Source: Blastococcus sp. CT_GayMR20
Lineage (GTDB): Bacteria; Actinomycetota; Actinomycetes; Mycobacteriales; Geodermatophilaceae
Reading direction: 5' to 3'
NCBI RefSeq assembly: GCF_004570345.1
Contig: NZ_SPQM01000076.1
Span: 1 to 23,122, forward strand
DNA length: 23,122 nucleotides
This document shows positions 7,457 to 15,544 of this stretch, piece after piece. A program made the position numbers and the translations under genes. Numbering within the stretch: position 1 is the stretch's first letter; the number at the start of each line of letters is the position of its first letter. Under the pieces are notes generated by a model. The model saw only the letters and a list, made by a program, of their open reading frames with translations. It made no database searches and was not told the DNA's origin.

Positions 7457-8122
7457 ATGTCATCCGCCGCCGCGAACCGGCCCGCCGTGACGGCGGGGCC
7501 GGACGGCGCTGATCTGCTGAGGATCAGCCCGGTCATCCCCGTCGTCGTCCTCCACGACGTGGAGCAGGCAGTCCCCGTCGCGCAGGCACTGGTCCGCGGC
7601 GGTGTCCGGGTGATCGAGATCACGCTGCGCACTCCGGTCGCCGTGGAGGCCATCCACCGTGTGGCCCGAGAGGTTCCGGAGATGCACGTCGGCGCCGGCA
7701 CGGTGATCACGCCGGAGCAGGCCGTTGCGGCGAAGGAGGCCGGCTCTCGCTTCCTCGTGACCCCGGGATGCACCGCCCGACTTCTGGACGCCGTGCTGGA
7801 CACCGGCCTGCCGGTCCTGGCAGGAGCGAGCACCCTGACCGAGATGCTGCGACTGGCCGAGTACGGACTCAGGGCCTTGAAGTTCTTCCCCGCCGAGGCG
7901 AGTGGCGGGCGCGCGTACCTCGCGGCGGTCCAGGGGCCCCTGCCCGGGCTGATCTTCTGCCCGACCGGAGGGGTGACGCTGGCCAACGCGCCCGGCTACC
8001 TCGCCCTGCCCAACGTGGCCTGCGTGGGCGGATCGTGGTTGACGCCCCCGGACGTGGTGGACGCCTGCGACTGGACGCGGGTCGAGCACCTGGCGCGCCA
8101 GGCCGCCTCGCTGTCCGTCTGA
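7457..8122 (+). CDS. eda: KDPG/KHG-type aldolase
   Basis: A 221-residue class I aldolase of the 2-dehydro-3-deoxy-phosphogluconate / 4-hydroxy-2-oxoglutarate family, which splits KDPG to pyruvate and glyceraldehyde 3-phosphate. The catalytic general acid/base E54 (EITLRTP), the glycine-rich VGAGTV, the VTPGC strand and the Schiff-base lysine K142 in LKFFPAEASGG are all in place, as are the phosphate loops (CPTGGV, VGGSW). The ATG at 7457 follows GGAGAGCGTGAG. The first 20 residues are not conserved. It completes the kinase-aldolase pair of the operon. A 77-base gap with a strong hairpin separates it from the ridA-like gene, so its expression may be uncoupled. Confidence 0.93.
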   Translation: MSSAAANRPAVTAGPDGADLLRISPVIPVVVLHDVEQAVPVAQALVRGGVRVIEITLRTPVAVEAIHRVAREVPEMHVGAGTVITPEQAVAAKEAGSRFLVTPGCTARLLDAVLDTGLPVLAGASTLTEMLRLAEYGLRALKFFPAEASGGRAYLAAVQGPLPGLIFCPTGGVTLANAPGYLALPNVACVGGSWLTPPDVVDACDWTRVEHLARQAASLSV

Positions 8123-8275
8123 CGGGCCCGATCAGCCAGGCGGACGTGCCGGCCCCCGCCGCGCCGGCCGAGCGCTCAGGCGAGATCAACCTCTCAGGGC
8201 GGTGCAGCTAAGGCCGTTGACCCGCCTTCTGCGGAAGCGTCTCCCTGACGTGGCTGCGGAGGGCGGGAGGCTGTC

Positions 8276-9508
8276 GTGGGACTGCTGCATGAGGCGTTGC
8301 CGGCATCGACGCTGGTGATCGCGATCGATCCGGGCAAGGTGAGCAACGGAGTCTGGCTGAGCTCCAGCGCGGGCGGCAAGGTCGTTGAGCCGCTCTCGCT
8401 TCCGGTGCTGCGTCCCGGTCTGGAAGCACTGCAGCGGCTGGTCCTCGAGCATTCGGATGGAACTGACCCGGTGTTCGCCATCGAGGCGACCGGCGGCCTG
8501 CACCATGTCTGGGTCCGCGAGCTGGATCAGCGGTTTCCCGGGTCGGTGCGGGTGTTCGCATCGTCGGAGACCGCCGCCGCCCGCGCGCAGCTGGGCTCCC
8601 GCCGGTTCAAGACCGACGATCGGGACTGCGCCGCGCTGACGTATCTGGCTCGCCAGGGACAGGGCCGGCTGGTCATCGACCGGACCGAGGACGCGCTGGC
8701 CGCCGCGGTCCGGCACCGCCGGGCCTGGTCGCCGAGCGCAAGGTGGCTCAGCAGCGGATGTACGACCAGCTCAACGCGCTGTGCCCGGGCCTATCTGCGC
8801 CGGTCGGGCATGGCCGGGCGTTGAAGCTCGAAGGCGTCATCGGGCAGGCGGTGCTGGACTGAGCCGTCGTTTTCGCCGGCCGGCCGCCCTCAGTCCGCTC
8901 GTTGCGTTCTCGTGCCCACGGCCGGGTCCTCGACTCCGAGGCGCAGTTCTGGGTGGACCGGTGGCGGACCTGCCTGCCGCCACCGACCGACGCGCCGGCC
9001 CGCGCCGCCCGGTTGGGCCGCGGCCTGGCCCGCTGGCGGGCGCTGGCTGCCGACATCACCGCCGTCGACGGCGACCTCGCCGGCCTGATGGCCAGCACCG
9101 ACGGACAGATCCTGACCACGCTGCCCGGCGTGGCCACCAGCCGTGCAGCGGCGTTCGCCGCGTTCAGCCTGCCCATCGCCCGTTCCCCAGCGCGGAACAC
9201 CTCTACTCGGCCACCGGCCTGGCCCCGGCCAGCTACCAGTCGGCCAGCCTCAATCGGCGCGGCCGCATCTCCTCCAGGGGCTTCCCTAGCACCGCGACGC
9301 CCTGATGAACCTGGCCGGGGGCCTCTCCCAGCACTGCGGCGTGTTCATCGAGCGCCACGACGAGTTGCGCGCCCGAGGCATGCGCCCGATCCAGGCCCGT
9401 GTCGCCCTCGCCCGCCACGCCTGCCGGCTGGCCTAAACGCTACTGAAGACCCAACAACCCTTCGACGAACAGCGCTACCGTCGAGCCCGGCACCAGAGCG
9501 AGCGGTGA
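8276..9508 (+). pseudogene. Decayed IS110-family transposase
   Basis: An intact IS110 N-terminal DEDD domain (GTG 8276) shows D18 in AIDPGK, E70 in AIEATGG, and D114/D117 in KTDDRDCAAL. The frame is then broken near 8720 (one base lost), reads GLVAERKVAQQRMYDQLN, hits an in-frame TGA at 8860-8862, and continues through FWVDRWR to the transposase_20 domain (TLPGVATSRAAAFAAF). Further shifts near 9185 (to FPSAEHLYSATGLAPASYQ) and near 9285 (to HRDALMNLAGGLSQH) and a TAA at 9434-9436 follow before TLLKTQQPFDEQRY and the final TGA at 9506-9508. With three frameshifts and two stops it cannot make an active recombinase. I could not define the element ends. Confidence 0.9.
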
Positions 9509-9524
9509 CGGCTGCGACAGCTAT

Positions 9525-9608
9525 GCCGCTCGACGGCGCAACCTAGCTTGCCGCCCGCTCGCCCTGGGGCCGCCCACGGCCCACACGAAAGCCAGCCGCT
9601 CGACGGCG
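9525..9608. repeat. 14-bp direct repeat downstream of the IS110 relic
   Basis: GCCGCTCGACGGCG occurs at 9525-9538 and again at 9595-9608, 70 bases apart, in the non-coding tail between the transposase relic and the HMG-CoA reductase stop. It could be a trace of the insertion-sequence end or chance in GC-rich DNA. Nothing else was recognised in 9509-9735. Confidence 0.4.
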
Positions 9609-9735
9609 TCTGATCAGCCTGCCGAACCTGGCGCCACGCCGAACCCGACCACCGCGCTGCACCCCACGGCCGGACGCCGAAGCCCCCGGCCCGATGACCC
9701 CTGCCCGCTACAGGTCTTGACTGGGGAGGCGAAAG

Positions 9736-10923
9736 CTAGCGGTTGCGGCCCAGCGCGTCGTGGCTGGTCACCCAGTCCCCGGCGAGGATCGCCGAGGTCA
9801 GCGAGATGTCGCCGGCCAGCACCACGCCAGCGCAGATCTCGGCGAACTTCTGCACCTTCCCCTTGCCGTAGCAGCCCAGCATCTCCAGGCACTCGCGCTG
9901 GGTGGGCAGCCCGGTGCCGCCGCCGTAGGTCGCCACGATCAGCGAGGTCAGCGTCGTCGACCAGTAGTAGTCGCCGTTCTCCCGCAGCTGGGCGTACGTG
10001 ACGCCCGAGTGCGACTCGGCGACGTTGGCGACGTCCTGGCCGGTGGCGATGAACATGGCGGTCAGGCCGTTGGCGGCGTGCGCGCCGTTGTAGGCCGCGC
10101 CGGACATGAACGCGCCCGCCATGCCGATCTGCCGGTACTCGAACAGCTGCCGGGTGTCCACGCCGGTGATCCGCTCGAGGACCTCGTTCGGGATCACCAC
10201 CTCCGCGACGACCCGCTTCCCCCGGGTCATGAGCATGTTGATCTGGGAGTGCTTCTTGTCGGTGTCGATGGCGCCCGACAGCACGTAGCGGGGGTGGTCG
10301 GGGTGGTTGGCCTTGATCCACTCGCAGGCGGCCAGCGTCGCCTTGCCGGTCATGTTCTGGCCGGCCGCGTCGCCGGTCGTGTAGTTGACGCGGAGGTAGC
10401 GCAGCGGGCCGATCTGGTGCTGGCCGATGTAGGTGAGCTTGCCGGAACGGGTGGTCTCCTCCGCGGCCGCGCGGATTCCGTCGATGTGCTCGTCGACCCA
10501 GCGGCCGAACTCCCGGGCCTGCAGCGCGTTGTCGAACATGAACGCCGGCGCGCGCTGCATGTGGTCGTCGACGACGGTCGTCTGCACGCCGCCGCACTCC
10601 CCGAGCAGTCGCATCCCGCGGTTGTAGCTCGCGACCAGCGTGCCCTCGGTGGTCGCCATCGGCACGAAGAAGTCGCCCCGGGCGTGCTCGCCCCGCATCT
10701 TCAACGGTCCGGCGACGCCGATCGGGACCTGCGCGACCCCGGTGAAGTTCTCGACGTTGCCCGGCAGGACGGCGGGGTCGAAGGAGTACTTCGAGACGTG
10801 GTCGAGGCCGGCGCCGGTCTGCTCGGCGACGAACGACTGCCTCTTGTGCGCCATCTCGTCGGTGTAGTCGTGCTCTTTGTCGCGCGGGATGCGGGCCCGG
10901 TGCGTGGACGGGACGTCGGTCAT
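9736..10923 (-). CDS. HMG-CoA reductase, class I type
   Basis: A 395-residue hydroxymethylglutaryl-CoA reductase, which reduces HMG-CoA to mevalonate with two NAD(P)H. The class I catalytic set is visible: E93 (TTEGTLVAS), K223 (SGAIDTDKKHSQIN), D297 (ATGQDVAN) and H388 (TSHDALGRN). The substrate motif is ENFTG (residues 58-62), and the cofactor motifs are DAAGQNM (185-191) and YGGGTGLPTQ. There is no membrane anchor, so it is a soluble catalytic domain. The ATG at 10923 has a GGAGG site 8 bases upstream. No mevalonate kinase or other mevalonate-pathway gene is in the window, and most actinobacteria use the MEP route, so its role here is unclear. Possible uses include an accessory isoprenoid supply or HMG-CoA/leucine-related metabolism. 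Confidence 0.94.
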   Translation of the reverse strand: MTDVPSTHRARIPRDKEHDYTDEMAHKRQSFVAEQTGAGLDHVSKYSFDPAVLPGNVENFTGVAQVPIGVAGPLKMRGEHARGDFFVPMATTEGTLVASYNRGMRLLGECGGVQTTVVDDHMQRAPAFMFDNALQAREFGRWVDEHIDGIRAAAEETTRSGKLTYIGQHQIGPLRYLRVNYTTGDAAGQNMTGKATLAACEWIKANHPDHPRYVLSGAIDTDKKHSQINMLMTRGKRVVAEVVIPNEVLERITGVDTRQLFEYRQIGMAGAFMSGAAYNGAHAANGLTAMFIATGQDVANVAESHSGVTYAQLRENGDYYWSTTLTSLIVATYGGGTGLPTQRECLEMLGCYGKGKVQKFAEICAGVVLAGDISLTSAILAGDWVTSHDALGRNR

Positions 10924-10931
10924 GGCGGCAA

Positions 10932-10936
10932 CCTCC
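10932..10936 (-). promoter_or_regulatory. Ribosome binding site of the HMG-CoA reductase gene
   Basis: GGAGG on the minus strand, 8 bases before the ATG at 10923. It fixes that start within a much longer open frame that runs on to 12333. Confidence 0.7.
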
Positions 10937-11051
10937 GGAGACGGCTTTCCGATCGCCACCACAGTGTGGTCTGGGTCACCCCGCGGCGCTCGTCGCACGA
11001 GCCCCGGCCAACTGCCTTGCGGGCTCGCGCCGGAGTCGTCACGATCTCCCC

Positions 11052-11056
11052 GGAGG
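11052..11056 (+). promoter_or_regulatory. Ribosome binding site that decides the solute-binding protein start
   Basis: GGAGG lies 5 bases before GTG 11062. The frame is open far upstream (from about 9760), but the signal peptide begins only here, so this site sets the real start. Confidence 0.75.
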
Positions 11057-11061
11057 TTCCC

Positions 11062-12588
11062 GTGCGCCCGTCCCGCATGCTCGTGGCCGCCGCCGCGGGC
11101 GTGGTCGTGCTCGGCGCGTGCAGCGGCGGCGAGAACTCCGGCAGCGGCGTCCCCGGCGGGGCCCCGCGCAGCGACGTCCTGATCGCAGCGGTGAGCGCCC
11201 AGCCCGACACGTTCGACCCGCACTCGACCAGCGCCTATCCGAGCTTCCAGGTGCTGGAGAACGTCTACGACACCCTCGTGGTCCCCAACGCCGAGGACCT
11301 CACCATGGAGCCGAGCCTGGCGGAGTCCTGGACGACCAGCGAGGACGGGCTCACCTGGACCTTCACGCTCCGGGACGACGTCACCTTCCACGACGGCAGT
11401 GCGTTCGACTCCGCCGACGTCGTCTACTCCTACGACCGGATCATCGGCGAGGGCCTCTCCACCGCCTCCCGGTTCGCCAACGTCGCATCGGTGCGGGCGA
11501 CGGATGCCCGGACGGTCGTGCTCGATCTGAGCCGTCCGACGCCCAACCTGCTGCCGCTCATCGGCGCCTTCAAGGGGATGGCGATCCTGCCCGAGGGTGC
11601 CGCCGAGACCATCGACCTCGGCACCGAGGCGATCGGGACGGGGCCCTTCGAGCTGGAGAGCTCGGATGCGACCAGCACCGTGCTGACCGCCTTCGCCGAC
11701 CACTGGGGCGGGGCGCCCGGCGTCCGGGGGGTCGAGTTCCGGTACATCGTCGACCCGGCCGCCGCGACCGAGGCGCTCGAGGACGGCGAGGTGCACTGGA
11801 CCGACAACGTGCCCCCCGACCAGATCGAGTCGCTGATCGACGACGACGAGGTGGAGCTGCAGACGACGGTGAGCGTCGACTACGCGTACATGACGATGAA
11901 CTTCGCGAGGCCGCCGTTCGACGATCGGCTCGTCCGGCGGGCGATCGCCACCGCCGTCGACCGGGAGGAGGTCGCGGACGTCGCCCGGCCGGGCGCCGCC
12001 CGGGCGACGCAGACCGCCATCCCCGAGAACAGCTCCTACTTCCACGACTACGCGCCCTTCGAGACCGACGTGGACGAGGCCCGTCGGCTGCTCGAGGAGG
12101 CCGGGGTCCCCACCCCGCTCATCATGAGGCTCATGGTCACCGACGAGTTCCCCGAGTCGGTGGCGGCCGGCCGCGTCGTCGCCGAACAGCTCGAGCAGGT
12201 CGGCATCGACGTCCAGGTGGAGGTGCTGGACTTCGCGACCTGGCTGGACCGTCAGAGCGCCGGCGACTTCGACGCGCTCCTGCTCACCTGGCTCGGCAAC
12301 ATCGACCCGGCCGCCTTCTACGAGTCCCAGCATCTCACCGGCGGGCCGAACAACTACCAGGGCTACAGCAACCCCGAGGTCGACGCGTTGCTGATCCAGG
12401 CCTCCGCCGAGGCCGACGAGGACGCCCGGAAGGAGCTGTACGACCGGGCCGCGACGCTCATCGTGGACGACGTCAGCTACCTGTACCTCTACAACCCGGA
12501 CGTGGTCCAGGCGTGGGTGCCGGGGCTCGCCGGCTACCGGACCAGGGCCGACCGGGCGATCGACTTCGAGGACGTCGAGCTGCCCTGA
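11062..12588 (+). CDS. ABC transporter substrate-binding lipoprotein, family 5
   Basis: A 508-residue extracytoplasmic solute-binding protein of the oligopeptide/dipeptide/nickel type (SBP_bac_5). The signal peptide MRPSRMLVAAAAGVVVLGAC ends in the lipobox LGAC with the lipidated cysteine C20, so it is exported and anchored to the outer face of the membrane. Typical family stretches are QPDTFDPHSTS, LAESWTTSEDGLTWTFTLRDDV, FHDGSAFDSADVVYSYDRI, GTGPFELES, the RRAIATAVDREEV helix and YNPDVVQAWVPG near the C-terminus. No permease or ATPase gene adjoins it, so it either serves a transporter encoded elsewhere or is an orphan. It is divergent from the HMG-CoA reductase gene (138-base gap) and convergent with the MFS gene, with only 6 bases between stop codons. 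Confidence 0.93.
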   Translation: MRPSRMLVAAAAGVVVLGACSGGENSGSGVPGGAPRSDVLIAAVSAQPDTFDPHSTSAYPSFQVLENVYDTLVVPNAEDLTMEPSLAESWTTSEDGLTWTFTLRDDVTFHDGSAFDSADVVYSYDRIIGEGLSTASRFANVASVRATDARTVVLDLSRPTPNLLPLIGAFKGMAILPEGAAETIDLGTEAIGTGPFELESSDATSTVLTAFADHWGGAPGVRGVEFRYIVDPAAATEALEDGEVHWTDNVPPDQIESLIDDDEVELQTTVSVDYAYMTMNFARPPFDDRLVRRAIATAVDREEVADVARPGAARATQTAIPENSSYFHDYAPFETDVDEARRLLEEAGVPTPLIMRLMVTDEFPESVAAGRVVAEQLEQVGIDVQVEVLDFATWLDRQSAGDFDALLLTWLGNIDPAAFYESQHLTGGPNNYQGYSNPEVDALLIQASAEADEDARKELYDRAATLIVDDVSYLYLYNPDVVQAWVPGLAGYRTRADRAIDFEDVELP

Positions 12589-12594
12589 CGCCGG

Positions 12595-13791
12595 TCAGGC
12601 GCGCTGACTCACCAACCGGGGGCGCCCAGCGGCGAACCCGGCCAGCAACTGCCCGGCCAGCGCGGCGAGGAGGAGCACCAGCCCCGGCGTCCAGCTGTCG
12701 GTGGCCTCGTGCAGCAGACCGACGGCGAGCGGACCGGTCGCCGCGATCAGGTAGCCGATGGTCTGCGCGCTCGCCGACAGCCGGCCGGTCTGGGCGACGT
12801 CCCGGGTGCGCAGGAGCAGCAGCGTCATCGCCAGCGGGAAGCTCGCGCCCGTCCCGATCCCCCACAGCATCGTCCAGAGCAAGGGAGCGGCGGCCGGCGC
12901 GACGAGGAGACCTCCGATCCCGAGCACCGTCGGCACGGAGACGAACAGCACGACCAGGGTCTGCGACGACTGCCGGGCGGCCAGCGGCGGCACGAACAGG
13001 GACGCCGGGACGCCCAGCAGGGTAGCCAGCGCGACCAGCGCACCGGCACCGGCAGGGGAGACGCCGGCCTCGCTCTCGAGGATCTCGGGCAGCCAGGTGA
13101 GCAGCGCGTAGAACAGCAGGGACTGGAGCCCGAAGAAGAGGGTCACCGCCAGCGCCACGCGGTCGCGCAGGATCGCCGTCCGCGAGCTGGGTGCGGTGGT
13201 CTCCGTCAGGGGGACAGCCCGTCGGGCCCGCGCCAGGGCGGCGACGGCGCACAGCGCCGCGACCACCGGGACGATCCACAGCAGCAGGCCGATGCGGGCG
13301 CTCCCGCCCAGTGCGGTCAGGGGCTGGGCGAGTCCGGCGCCGGCGCCGGCCGAGGTCGCCATCGCCGCGATGAGCAGGCCGACCACGCCCGCGCTGCGCG
13401 GTCCGTACTCGGCCCGCGCGGCGGCGGGCAGGAGGACGTTCACCACGGCGATCCCACCGGTGAGCAGCACCGTTCCGGCGAACAGTCCGGGGGCCCCGCC
13501 GAGCCGGAGCGCCACGCCGGCGGCGATGACGGCGACGCCCACGACCACGGCCCGGTGGACCCCCACGCGGGCGGCCAGGGAGGGGGCGAACGGCGAGACC
13601 AGCCCGAAGCAGACGAGCGGCAGCGCGGTGACGACGGCCAGCGCGCCGGTCGACAGGGAGTACTCGTCGCCGAGCTCGTCGAGCACCGGGCCGACCGCCG
13701 AGAACGGCCCGCGCAGGCAGAGCGCGGCGAGGACCAGCGCCGCCGCGGGCGCGAGCACGGTCCAGCCCCGACGGGTCGGGGCGGTCGTCAC
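12595..13791 (-). CDS. CynX/NimT-like MFS transporter
   Basis: A polytopic membrane protein of about 398 residues with roughly twelve hydrophobic segments, for example VLAPAAALVLAALCLRGPF, ALAVVTALPLVCFGLVSPF, AVVVGVAVIAAGVALRLG and LVLLLAALAGQLLAGFAAG. The LRGPFSAVGPVL start of helix 1 and VNVLLPAAARAEYGPRSAGVVGLL are typical of the CynX/NimT (cyanate/nitroimidazole) branch of the major facilitator superfamily. The transported compound cannot be predicted. GTG at 13791 gives a short cytoplasmic lead before helix 1; the longer frame up to ATG 13875 would add 28 residues of unlikely composition. No strong ribosome site is seen for either. It ends 6 bases from the solute-binding protein gene. 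Confidence 0.88.
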   Translation of the reverse strand: MTTAPTRRGWTVLAPAAALVLAALCLRGPFSAVGPVLDELGDEYSLSTGALAVVTALPLVCFGLVSPFAPSLAARVGVHRAVVVGVAVIAAGVALRLGGAPGLFAGTVLLTGGIAVVNVLLPAAARAEYGPRSAGVVGLLIAAMATSAGAGAGLAQPLTALGGSARIGLLLWIVPVVAALCAVAALARARRAVPLTETTAPSSRTAILRDRVALAVTLFFGLQSLLFYALLTWLPEILESEAGVSPAGAGALVALATLLGVPASLFVPPLAARQSSQTLVVLFVSVPTVLGIGGLLVAPAAAPLLWTMLWGIGTGASFPLAMTLLLLRTRDVAQTGRLSASAQTIGYLIAATGPLAVGLLHEATDSWTPGLVLLLAALAGQLLAGFAAGRPRLVSQRA

Positions 13792-13892
13792 GAGAGAGGA
13801 ACCTAACGGGGCGGGCTGGAAGGGGCTGCCCCAGGTCACGGGGGCCGCGGCGAGCGGTCCCCGGAGCGAGGGCACTAGCCTCGACTCCGCCA

Positions 13893-13979
13893 GGAGGGCT
13901 CGCCTAGTGGCCGATGGCGGCGGTCTTGAAAACCGCTATGGGGTAACACCCATCGTGGGTTCGAATCCCACGCCCTCCG
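13893..13979 (+). tRNA. tRNA-Ser (UGA anticodon)
   Basis: The acceptor stem GGAGGGC (13893-13899) pairs perfectly with GCCCTCC (13972-13978), with discriminator G at 13979. The anticodon stem is GCGGT/ACCGC with loop CTTGAAA, anticodon TGA at 13927-13929. A long class II variable arm (TATGGGGTAACACCCAT region) and the T-arm GTGGGTTCGAATCCCAC follow. CCA is not encoded. Length is 87 bases. The 3' end is the probable integration site of the neighbouring element. Confidence 0.97.
13940..13979 (+). other. Presumed attachment site within the tRNA-Ser 3' end
   Basis: Tyrosine integrases commonly recombine at the T-arm/acceptor part of a tRNA gene with int just downstream, which is the arrangement here (int stop at 14057, 78 bases from the tRNA). 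The tRNA is kept intact, as expected when the element carries the replacement 3' end. The exact core is unknown because I found no second copy to the right within the window. Confidence 0.4.
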
Positions 13980-14056
13980 CTCCTGACCAGTGGATTTGCG
14001 CTGACCGAAGAGCTCTGTCGACGGGCGTCCGGCGCCGCCGTCCGCCCGCGTGCCCG

Positions 14057-15187
14057 CTACGTGCCCGTACGGTTCGGTGTCGTGCCCGCCGCGAGTTGCC
14101 CGAGGCAGGCCGCGACCTCGGCGTCGCGCTGCTCAGCCGCGTGCTGGTAGATCATCGCCGCGCGGGACGACGAGTGGCCGGCGCGCCGCATGACCTCGGC
14201 CAGGGTCGCCCCGCTCTGCGCCGCTAGGGTGAGGCCCGCATGCCGCAGGTCGTGCAGATGGACGTCGGGCAGGCCGGCTGCTCGCCGGGACGTGCTCCAG
14301 GCGGCGTGGACGTGATGCGCGCGGAGGGCTCTCCCGTCTCTGCGCACAAAGAGCCGAGCCGTTGGCAGCGCCGGGGAGCGGGTCTTCAGGTGTGCGGCCA
14401 GTGCCGAGACCCCCTGCGGCGGGAGGTGGACGACGCGCTGGCTCCCCGCCTTCGGTGGGCTCTCCACGGGGCCGGCGTTCGTCTCCACGACCTGCCGCTG
14501 CACGGTCACGGTGCCGTCGTCCATGTCGATGTCGCCGATGCGGAGAGCCAGCAGCTCGCCGAGGCGCAGGTGAGCCCAGAAGGCCAGTTCGACGAAGCCG
14601 CGGAGGTTCTCCGGCATGTTGGCGGATAGGTGCTGCACCTGGTCGAGGTCCAACAGCGGCCGCTCGTCGCTGCGGGCCTGGCCCGCACCAGTGATCCGGC
14701 AGGGATTCCGGGGGAGCGCGTCATCGGCAACGGCCGTGGCCAGGACGGCGTGGAGGAGGGCGTAGGCCTGTCTGGTCGCCGTCGGGCCGGTGGCTGCGCT
14801 GGTCTCGGCGTGCCATCGCCGCACGGCTGCCGGAGTTATGCGGTCGAGCGGCAGGCTCCCCAGCGTGGGGAGCACCCAGCGATCGAGGGAGTGCTGGTAG
14901 GTCTCCCGAGTTCTCACGGCCAGGCGACGACCTCGAACGGTCCGCTCTGCCAGCCACGCCTGGCTGTACTCGCGGAGCGTGACGCCGCTGCGCAACGGGT
15001 CGAGCCAGACGCCGCGACCCATGTCGACCTCCACCGCGGCCAGGAAGCGTGCCGCGTCGGTCTTGGTGGCGAATGTGCTCGGTGCTGCCCGGTCTCGGCC
15101 GTCCGGGCCCGGGTAGCGGGCCTGCCACCGGCCGGAGGGCAGCTTGCGCACACGACCGAAACGCCGTCTACCGCTGCGTGCTGGCAT
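14057..15187 (-). CDS. int: Tyrosine-type site-specific integrase
   Basis: A 376-residue phage-type integrase that would catalyse integration and excision of the island at tRNA-Ser. The N-terminal part (residues 10-60) is an arm-binding-like domain, followed by a SAM-like core-binding domain (about 70-155) and the catalytic domain. The full active-site set is visible: R208 (HLRLGEL), K246, H312 and R315 (HDLRH), H338 (GHSS) and nucleophile Y347 (IYQHA). The C-terminus faces the tRNA gene 78 bases away. It is the last gene of the minus-strand cluster behind the two HTH genes. The ATG at 15187 has only a weak AAGG site. No frame damage is seen, so it may be functional. Confidence 0.95.
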   Translation of the reverse strand: MPARSGRRRFGRVRKLPSGRWQARYPGPDGRDRAAPSTFATKTDAARFLAAVEVDMGRGVWLDPLRSGVTLREYSQAWLAERTVRGRRLAVRTRETYQHSLDRWVLPTLGSLPLDRITPAAVRRWHAETSAATGPTATRQAYALLHAVLATAVADDALPRNPCRITGAGQARSDERPLLDLDQVQHLSANMPENLRGFVELAFWAHLRLGELLALRIGDIDMDDGTVTVQRQVVETNAGPVESPPKAGSQRVVHLPPQGVSALAAHLKTRSPALPTARLFVRRDGRALRAHHVHAAWSTSRRAAGLPDVHLHDLRHAGLTLAAQSGATLAEVMRRAGHSSSRAAMIYQHAAEQRDAEVAACLGQLAAGTTPNRTGT

Positions 15188-15249
15188 AACCCAACCTTGG
15201 CCGCCTTCGGCTCAGCAGGGAACTCCTCTGTGGACGCACGGTCGACGCC

Positions 15250-15495
15250 CTAACGGCAGGGCACCCGGCCGGCCGCCACAAAGGCGTCCAACGCGCACCG
15301 CTCGAGACGCACGTGCTTGCCGAGCTTGACGTAGGGGATCCGCCGCTCACTGATGAGGCGGCGGACGAAGCGCTGCCCGGTGCCCAGGTACTCGGCAGCC
15401 TGGTCGATGGTGAGCAGCTGAGGGGAGTCGAGGAGGGGCGCGTGCCCGCAGGCGGCCGCCTGCGGCGTTGCGCCCCCATAGGTCGTCCGAGCCAC
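15250..15495 (-). CDS. Small excisionase-like HTH protein (first of two)
   Basis: An 81-residue protein whose core LLTIDQAAEYLGTGQRFVRRLISERRIPYVKLGKHVRLE matches the MerR-like helix-turn-helix/winged fold of excisionases (HTH_17 type). It would bind near the attachment site and steer the integrase toward excision, or act as a local regulator. GTG 15495 was chosen because AGGAGG lies 9 bases upstream on the minus strand; the longer frame up to 15630 encodes low-complexity sequence. It sits 62 bases before the integrase start, the usual place for an Xis gene. Confidence 0.85.
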   Translation of the reverse strand: MARTTYGGATPQAAACGHAPLLDSPQLLTIDQAAEYLGTGQRFVRRLISERRIPYVKLGKHVRLERCALDAFVAAGRVPCR

Positions 15496-15544
15496 GGTCA
15501 GATGCCTCCTGCGTCCCGGTGAGTGCGCCGGCGGTGTCGCAGGT

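Noticed and set aside
10924..12333. Extension of the HMG-CoA reductase frame by 470 codons upstream
   Set aside because: The extra part is low-complexity and antisense to the solute-binding protein gene; the conserved protein begins at the ATG 10923, which has its own GGAGG site.
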